Source: Paraescarpia echinospica (taxonomy: Eukaryota > Annelida > Polychaeta > Sabellida > Siboglinidae). From it: a stretch of DNA of 64,000 nucleotides. Below the pieces are notes generated by a model. That model was not told the origin of the DNA. It was given only the letters and a program-made list of their open reading frames with translations, and did no database searches. The DNA lies in NCBI GenBank assembly GCA_020002185.1, contig CM034535.1:70116228-70180227 (forward strand). The letters run 5' to 3'. Shown here piece after piece: positions 52,202 to 61,200 of the stretch (positions are counted from its first letter, which is position 1; each line of letters begins with the position of its first letter). Position numbers and translations under genes: made by a program.

Positions 52202-55200
52202 AACACACACACACGTATATGTATCAGATAAATCAGATAAACTATTTAGAATTTTATTTTGTACTTCTTTCTGACACAAATTGTGTGGCATTATTGGCCT
52301 TGAGAATGGCTTTTAGGGCCATTCTCATTTGTGTTGCTCATCTGCAGATGGCATTAAGTGACTTGCAGATTTGTTCAGTTCGTGCACCTGACAGCTACTC
52401 TTGAGGACGTAAGCACTTAACATTGGAACCACGAGAACACTGCCCCCATCCACCCAGTTTGTACTCAGATACATGAGGGTTCAAACATCCAACATCATCA
52501 CTGCCTACTCATAAATATTTGATGGTGGTATCAAAATTTGGCATATTGTGCAATATACCAATAAGATAAATATCAGTATCATGGAAATATTGTCGGGTGT
52601 GGCCGGTCTAACACAATCTTTCCAGTGAAAGGCACGTGAAAACCGAACGAACGCGGAAACACTGGAAATGTTCACACCGTCATTACATTGCTGTGACAAA
52701 TAGAGTAAAGCTGTCTTGTCCATACTAAGCATGACCACAAATTCACATCGCTTGTTTACTGTGATATCCGCCTGCCCACAGAGACTGTGTGTATATCAAT
52801 CAGTGACAGTTTCACAACACACAGTATACTGATAATGTGATACGCAACGATCACACTCTACAGGTGTATGACTAAAACAAGGATTCACCATCAAGTGGCA
52901 ATAACTACCTATCTATCACCACCATGCAAACCACTTGTCGTACTCCAGTGGATGGTACAGTGGAACTTTGCCATGAAAGTCACCCTCAGAACAATGAAGT
53001 ATAGGAAATTAGACCAGCTAATATGGTCTTGATTGATTGACTGATTGATTGATTGATTGATTGATTAATAGTAAGAAATGTGAGATGGTCATAGCCATGG
53101 TGGTGAAAATTATGGTGACAAAAGTGAAATGGTCACAGCCATGGTGGTGACAATGATGGTGACAAAAGTGAAAAGGTCATAGCTATGGTGGTGACAATGA
53201 TGGTAACAAAAGTGAAATGGTCATAGCCATGGTGGTGACAGTGGTGATGATGACATAAGTGAAGTGGTCACAGCCATGGTGGTGACAATGGTGATGATGA
53301 CATAAGTGAAATGGTCATAGCCTTAGTTCAGACCTGCCAACCCTGACATGAACACACCTGTGAGCATCACCATAAACACCCTTGAGATTTTACGAAAAAC
53401 CATGAGAATTATACCGCAACAAAAATGTAGCGATTTACTATGCAGGAATAGTGAGGTGACCATATTAGCAGTATTTTCTATATTTCATTGTAACTGAAAT
53501 AGTTTGGAACTGACCTAGAGTGGCCATAATTGCAAGGTGACTGTATTACTGAGGTGACAATAAACCAGGTTTGACTTAATTGTTGTGCTTTGACTTTTTG
53601 AGTACAATTATAGTAGATCACCCATAAGACAGCGTTGCCGTTCCATTTTGTAAAGTAGTCTGAAAGATAAGCAAAATAAAGATAGGATTTGATAGAGTAC
53701 TTTGAAAAAAAGAAGATAAAATATCAGTAAAATACAATAGTGTAAGATGTGCTAGCCATGCAGAGTTTGTGTGTGTGTGGCTGTATTTGTAACTTAAGTT
53801 TATCATTAGTATGTTAGTAATATAAGAAATCATTAATTGCTTATTAGCTGCAGCGGTGAAGAAAAGTCAGAATTGTTAGTTGGAAGTCCCAGCCATGTGT
53901 GTCCACCGTGAGAATCTGGGTATCAAGATTCTTCTGTAATATGGCTCTAAAATCTCAGCCAGCCAAGATGACAGTCCCGTTAATGAGATTCCACTACCAC
54001 CAATACAGGTGTACTCTTCTATTCAAAATCAACAATCAAGAGGGTAAAACTGCAGGGTGTATAGCAAAAGGCCACTTAGCTTGCAACCCTGGCAGCTACT
54101 CATACTTTCAATGTTGCGGGCCTACACTGTCACGCTGCTGAATGTTCAAATCAATTACTATTGTTAATAGTGCAAAAGAACCTTTGAACTGCCTGATCTC
54201 ATTCTGTGCCTCATGGAGGAATCAGTTGCATCAAAGAGTTGAGGCTGTCACGCAGCCATACAATTTATATACTGCAGGTGTATAAAGTCAACAAGGCTAC
54301 AGCCTTCAGGCCTCACTGAAAGGAACTATAGTCAGCTGTGTAAATTGCCAATGACACTTCTGTATATTATGCTACATCAATACAAATTCATCATTCTGAC
54401 TGGTGATCTTTATAAAACCTTAGTCACTATATATTCTTTTCTTTGCATTTACCTAGAAGTTTTAAATAGATCAATTACCAGCGATCTCAATAACTGACGA
54501 GTAATCCTAATTTTGTTAGACAAAATGTCTAATTCCAGGGCTATAGCTCAATTCTCATTAGCCACGCCAATTGCATTACTTTAGCTAAACATAATATAAT
54601 TAATTACTGCCTCCTGGTAAATTTCAATTGGAAAATGTTCCTTTTTATCTGCAAAGTTGTTTCCTATTCTTTAAATTGTTAAGACATTTTAGCCAAAGCG
54701 CTAGCCTAAGGACATCATTGGACACTGACGGATGTCCTCCATCTGTGCTGAACTGGTACTGATTTAATCAGCGCTGATAATTCAAAACAAAAGCCACTTT
54801 CCAGCAATAGAAATGTGGTGTCATCTTACAACTAAAACTACAAACTGTTATCCAGAAAGTAGCTGCAAGGTGACATCAGTGGCCGTATTAATGTCTTTTG
54901 CATTTTTAAAGCATCCTGAGAATCTGTTTTCATATGTGGTTTCACTTTTGTAAAAAGGGTGCATATCTATTAGGCAATGTGCCAGTAATGGGAACTATAT
55001 GATATGTCCTCCACTGTTTATAGCCAGGTGCTCATTTATACAGCTATCTGAACTGAGGCAACATGGGGTGATCTAAATTGCAGCAAGAAACGACAGCAAG
55101 AAGATTCCAAACCAGGATCCCTCAACTGAGAGTGCAGTGTTCTGACTACTGTGCCGTGTGCCCTACAAAGAACGTGAAACACAAATAATCAAGTTTCATG

Positions 55201-58200
55201 TTAGTCACTACGCACAATAACTATAATATGTTACCTGATTTCCATTGGATGACGAAACCTTTGCGTTGGTCTGTGCTGTCCGAGACAAACCGAATTAGTA
55301 TCCGATTTGATCTTGACAGAACATTGGCAGGTGTTCTATGGCCCATGAATTTACCCAGCCGCTTCGAGGTCTTTGCTTCACTGCCTTCGTATACATACAG
55401 CTTATCAAAGTAGTACTCTGTGTTAAATGTGGAGAACTGAAACAAATACAGATGCAAAATATGTAAGTTCCACAAACATACCTGCACACTAACTCGTCAA
55501 CCAAATGACAGACCCTGTTTGTCCAATGTAATTACCCCGAGGGAATAAGTTACACTGTCGAACAAGCTGTTGGACTGCTTATTGAAACAGGGTTATACAA
55601 GGTAAATAGTTCTTTTGATAATGTTTAGACAGGCAGAGAAACCAACCACAATTAATGTAACCACACCCTGTCTATATATACAGTGTGTCTTAAATTAGTG
55701 TCAATGCCCTCAAACATATAACAAACGAATGTCGTTTAGAGTACTAGGCTGATCACACTTATAGCTTGAACAACAACTTAACCAGTTCCATATGCCTGTT
55801 AACATGCAGATCAACTATATTTTTAAACCAAACTAGTTTTATCTTTATACTTCAAACAGGGTACAAAAAGCCGAACATTACTAACTGACCCATTGTCACG
55901 GTATCAAGAGATTGACTTTTGTTGAATTTATGAATGTGTGTCTAACTACGCCTTTTTTTCAAGACCAATATATTTAAATCCCAAACTATGTCATGAGCTG
56001 TACTCTTTTACCGCTTATTTGTTTATTTAAGGATTGAATGAACACCATGAACATTTTCTCATGTGTACATAGGTAGCTTGGTGGGTAAGTGGTGTTTGCT
56101 AGCCGTACATAAAGAATATAATATTATGTTTCCTCAGTCATCTAGTTGATTTACAGCTTTGGCAGACACTCAACATTATGTCACCTGGAAGACACTAAAC
56201 AAAATCAATTTCAAACTATTTTCAAATTCTCTCACTCCAAACAGCATAGTAGTTGCAAAGCATTGTCCAAACACTACTTTCATTCGTAAAATCAGTCACA
56301 AATAAAAGAATACTGAAAATAAAATAGATTATATAGTTGAGAAAACGATTGCCTTTTATTTACAGTAGTCCTTCTTTCAAAATTAACAAGGACTTTCTTA
56401 TTGCAAGTTACTAGCTATACCTCCACAGGATCCTGAAATGGTGATTTACTCATTTAGCAAAATATGAATTGGTACAGAACAACAACACAACTTATACTGG
56501 CTTACTGACACAATCACAATACTCGTTCTACAGGTAAACAGTAGAGGTGGAATGTCAGAGATTCCCGATTTTACCATGCATGTGATTGGTAGTAGGCATG
56601 CTCTATCAACATTACTCAGCTTACAGTCACCTTGTTTCAACGGCAAGTTCGGTTGAGAAGTTAGAAAACTTTACTGTCCATAGTCAAGTCTTGTCAGATA
56701 AATATTTATCCATTACAAATATTCTTTCTCATGGCTCCATCTGTTAAAGGGAGAAACTACTTCTGGTACTGTCAATTTAGCTATAGACCTGTGAATCAGA
56801 ATGGCCACATCTGCCATATTTATAGTGCAGAAAATCGTTGTTATATTACTAAGCTGGTAAGCTATGGTGTGGATATATCTGTCAAATTGAAGTTAAATTT
56901 TAAACAATGTTTAACAAGCTGTGTATGCATAATGTACCTGCATCAAAAACTGAAAAATGAAGAAGTAAAAATGAGAGGTAATGGTCTAGCAATGAAAATA
57001 ACAACACACAACAAAGTGGTGGTTATTGGCCCAGCAAGTTGGAACAGTAGAACCAAACCTAGAAATGAAATAAAATGGTGAGCATTGTCATAATAATCAT
57101 TGTGCCCAAAAAGGGGGCATGCAAGAATGGAGAAGTGATCAGCTCCAAGTTACCTTGTTCAGTGGTGCTGCAAATGTTCTGCTGGCGAATTTAAACAATA
57201 CCTTGACTTTTCCCGGGACAACTAATACACACGAAACTATTCATACACAAAGTCTATCACTGCCAAGCGCTCATTTACTCAGCTAAGCAGTACTCTTAAA
57301 AACAGGGCTATGAGCCATGAACTCCCGAACTCATGACCTTTTGCATGAGAAAGACTGGTATTCTACAGTTGCCTGTGTCACAGTAAATACGTACTTTCAG
57401 CTGAATTCGTTTTCCCATGGGGACTTCTATATGCCACGAGCAGTCCGAGTAAGGAGGGTAATTATTCGGGTAGTTTGGGGAAGAAATCTGTCCCAAGTTA
57501 CCGGTCTTTTTACCCCCGCAGGAAACTGCAAACAAATCAGAAAGTTCAAACCTGGTTTAAAATTCACACAGACTATTTTATTACAGCAATATCTACATAT
57601 GGACCTATATACTATATATTGTTGCAACTGTTTGGCTTCTCTTTCATAAACCTATGAAACAAGACAGAAGACACAATGGCGTTGTGAAACTAAACCCATG
57701 CCTTGATCAATAATTGCAGGGGTAGTAAAACGGTACACACAAATTACTACTTGGCTCCTACAATCTTATGTATACAACTGCAATAACCTGACTATCGTGA
57801 ATGCATCCACCCGATTAAATTGGTTCAATGGATGCATTGTAATTTATCTAACAGAATGACCTACTTCATGAAAGAATTCTGGATCTGAGAAAATTAACCG
57901 CCCTGAATAATACCAGAGAAGCAATGAAAGACATGTTCTGGGCTATTTAAGTTCCAAGGACCCTATTACACCCAAAGATAACAGTTCACTAAGGTTATAA
58001 AGGTCTTACACTCCCAGTCAATTTGCATATGTTATTAACAACAGGTGAACTGCGAAACCAGCATAATAAAATGCTACAGGCCACATCATGGTAGATAGGT
58101 ACTGCCTTCAACCAGATAACTATTTAATTCATTTTCAGCATTGTTGAACATGTAATTGTCAACCCTGTTAGAGTCAATTCTAAAAGCTACATTATGTTGC

Positions 58201-61200
58201 TTATAGCAGGTTACAACTTTTTCACACAAGACATTTAAAAAAGTTTGTTTTTCAAAGACTGTTCTTGAAGTTTTAAAAAGACATATTTTATGCAGTTCTT
58301 ATGATCATTTCCCAAATGTCAAATTAACTTTAAAAATGATGGAGTCTTTCACATATCTTCTCACAACATTTTGGAGAGAATCTAAAATCTGTCTTCAATA
58401 GAATTAACTACGAAGAGTGTTCAATAATGTCCTTATATATTTCCACTGCGTTCAGACTGGTTTCACTGTTTCAAATAAAAACATGTTTTTGTTCAAATAA
58501 ATAATTTTATCATATGCACTAGTCTTTATCAAAAATGTACCAAAATTTTATATGTACAAGGAAATAAATGTTGTTTTCAAGAGCTGTTAGACTACTGATT
58601 GTTTATACAAATTTAATATGTCTAACAGTAATTTACCTGCACAACTGTCTTCATCAGATCGATCTCTACAGTCGACGAGGCCATCACACACCCAAGTGGG
58701 GTTGATACACCTGCTGCCATCTGTGCAGCGGACCTGGCCAGGTAGACAGGCGACAGTGCGACACACAAACATACGTGTGTCCTCGCAGTCACTCAGACTC
58801 CACCGGTACCGACCGTATGCAGACTGACCAACAAAGTTCACACCGGCACACTTCCCTGCAAGTGTGGAGATTGTTGTAGTCAATGTGGTAATGTCAATGA
58901 CATTGATTAGAATGAAACATTATATTCTGTAAACACTGTATGCATTAGATATGGATTTTTAAATGATACTGATTGTAAGATATTGGGTTTGTATCATACA
59001 CAACCATACTGGTTGGGGATGAACCATAGATAAGTAGCGCACGTATATTCATCCCCTTCCCATCAACTTTGTACTGTTTATTATTTTTTACATGTTGGAA
59101 ATGGTGTTGTATTATGTGATGATAGAATTTGTGCTGTTAGAAATAAATTATCAATTGCTTGATTGATTGACTGATTGATTGACTGACTGATTAACAGTAA
59201 GAAATGTGAGATAGTCATAGCCATGGTGGTGACAATGATGGTGACAAAAATGAAATGATCACACCCATGGTGGTGACACTGATGGTAACAAATGAAATGG
59301 TCATAGCAATGAGGGTGACAATGATGGTAACAAACATAAAATGGTTGTAGCCATGGTGGTGACAATGATGGTGACAAAAGTGAAATGGTCATAGCTATGG
59401 TGGTGACGATGATGGTGACAAAAGTGAAATGGTCATAGCCTTAGTTCAGACCTGCCAACCCTGACTTGAACACACCTGTGAGCATTACCATAAACACCTT
59501 TGAGATTTTATGAAAAACCATGAGAATTATACCGTGACAAAAATGTAGCGATTTAGCATATATATAATTACATATATATTAAACATTTACATATATAATC
59601 ATACTCTATAGATGTATATACATAGAATTTTGATAGAAAACAACACAAGACTCCTCATCATCCAGTTTATTCAGTCAGATGCTCCAATTTATTCTCGTAG
59701 GCAGCTCGCTTTGTCAGCTGACGCATCTCTCGCGTCACCTCCAGGTCATAGCAACAACAGTCAATGTCCATCTAGGTTTGCAAGTATGCAGTAAGTGTAT
59801 CTGGCAGTAGCGACTTGCGCGAGTCGGTGTGGATCTTTCTTACCATCGAAAACGAACATTCACACTCGGCGTTACTGTGTGGAAGGCCAAGCAGGGCGAC
59901 GAGAACGCGCGTCATCAGCGGGAAACAAGAACATGTCGGGAACATCGACCATCTGTCGCTTGAAGAAGCTCATCATCGGCACACGTTTTGTGCATCCGAT
60001 GTGTAGCTTCGTCTTCATGTAGCAGGGCTCCTTCACGTCGAACTCGCCTGATGCCGCTATCTTGATGTCGCAATTGCAATGTATGCACCAAGCATATTGA
60101 TCGCCCCTGCTTGGATGGCGCGATAACTCCTTGGAACATCCATTCCCATCCTTTGCAATACATCGCAGCATAATGCTTCCTCTTCTTGCACTTTGGCTCA
60201 TCCATTCTCTTTGAAAACGTGGTTTGTAAGGGAAGCAGTATTTTCCCGCTCATGCACACATTACCACACATGCGCAGACGATTTATAATGATCGCTCCTA
60301 GCAATCATCCTATGTACTAATATTTCGCTTGTTTACCCAGTTCAGTGATGACGAACTGTAAAACGTTATGTAAGTGACAAGATAGCTGCCGTATAGCCGT
60401 AAACACATACGAGACTCAGATGTTTGGATAGGTCATGTCCGTGCAGTTATAATATAGTTCAATAAAGCGTGCGCTGGGCTGCTCAATAAGGCATTCTAAA
60501 CAAAACTCATATGTAAAAACATAATTAGTGTTAAAAAACTGCATCTGTGATAAAACTCAAAATCAGTGAGCATTTGTCCACACGCCCGTCAGCCTGTCAA
60601 ATCTTTAAAAACCCGTAACTATGATGGACCTGACAGAACAGAAACGGACATAATCATCTAATTGTACGGCTTTTGTTTCCTCAGCTTTTCCATGTTAAAT
60701 AGCTTCCCCACTATTTCTGCTATTTCAGCTATTACAATTTGGCATAATCTCACAGTAATTATTACAATAAAAATAGGTTTTCCAATCTTGTTTCTTAAAA
60801 GCATAGTTTCTCTTAACAATTCATTTATTTAAGTGTCGCTAGTGTAAATATATGCTTTACTAATCAAGAGATGCTTCACCTGCTCTGACGCTAGGCTGCC
60901 CAACATCCCAGTAACCAGAGAAGGCACTGGCTTTCCTCCCATTTGCCCAGTGGCAATCATAGAAGCTTCCCTTGCAGTTGTAACCTACAACATTATTCAG
61001 AAAATAGTAATGTTCATGTGTAACTTGAGCAATTCTATGGATGCATAGAATGACAAATTTAGGAAGAAAGACTTACACATCTCAAGAATTATAGTTTTTA
61101 TTCAAGTTTTTGCAAGATGCAGTTGGTGAGTCATGTGACCATTTTTGAAAGTGTCTTGTCAAAGTAGCATCACACTGTGCTTGATTGTCAGGTGGGATCA

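Larger units (their letters stand above)
50764..55234. other. Large intron between CUB1 and CUB2 exons
   Basis: No supported exon was found. It contains a possible LINE-type 3' tail (aataaacacttccgattccg, 52117-52140) followed by (CA)n, an interrupted MITE (52958-53580) and a minisatellite-bearing repeat (53030-53440). The remainder is AT-rich, without domain-bearing frames. Confidence 0.6.

Noticed and set aside
56446..57081. Open frames of 66 and 116 residues in the CUB1 intron
   Set aside because: No domain, no splice context and AT-rich composition. The 116-residue plus-strand frame is probably chance.
59081..59392. His/Tyr/Cys-rich minus-strand frame
   Set aside because: It is low-complexity translation of the catagccatggtggtgac repeat, which also occurs at 53.0-53.4 kb.
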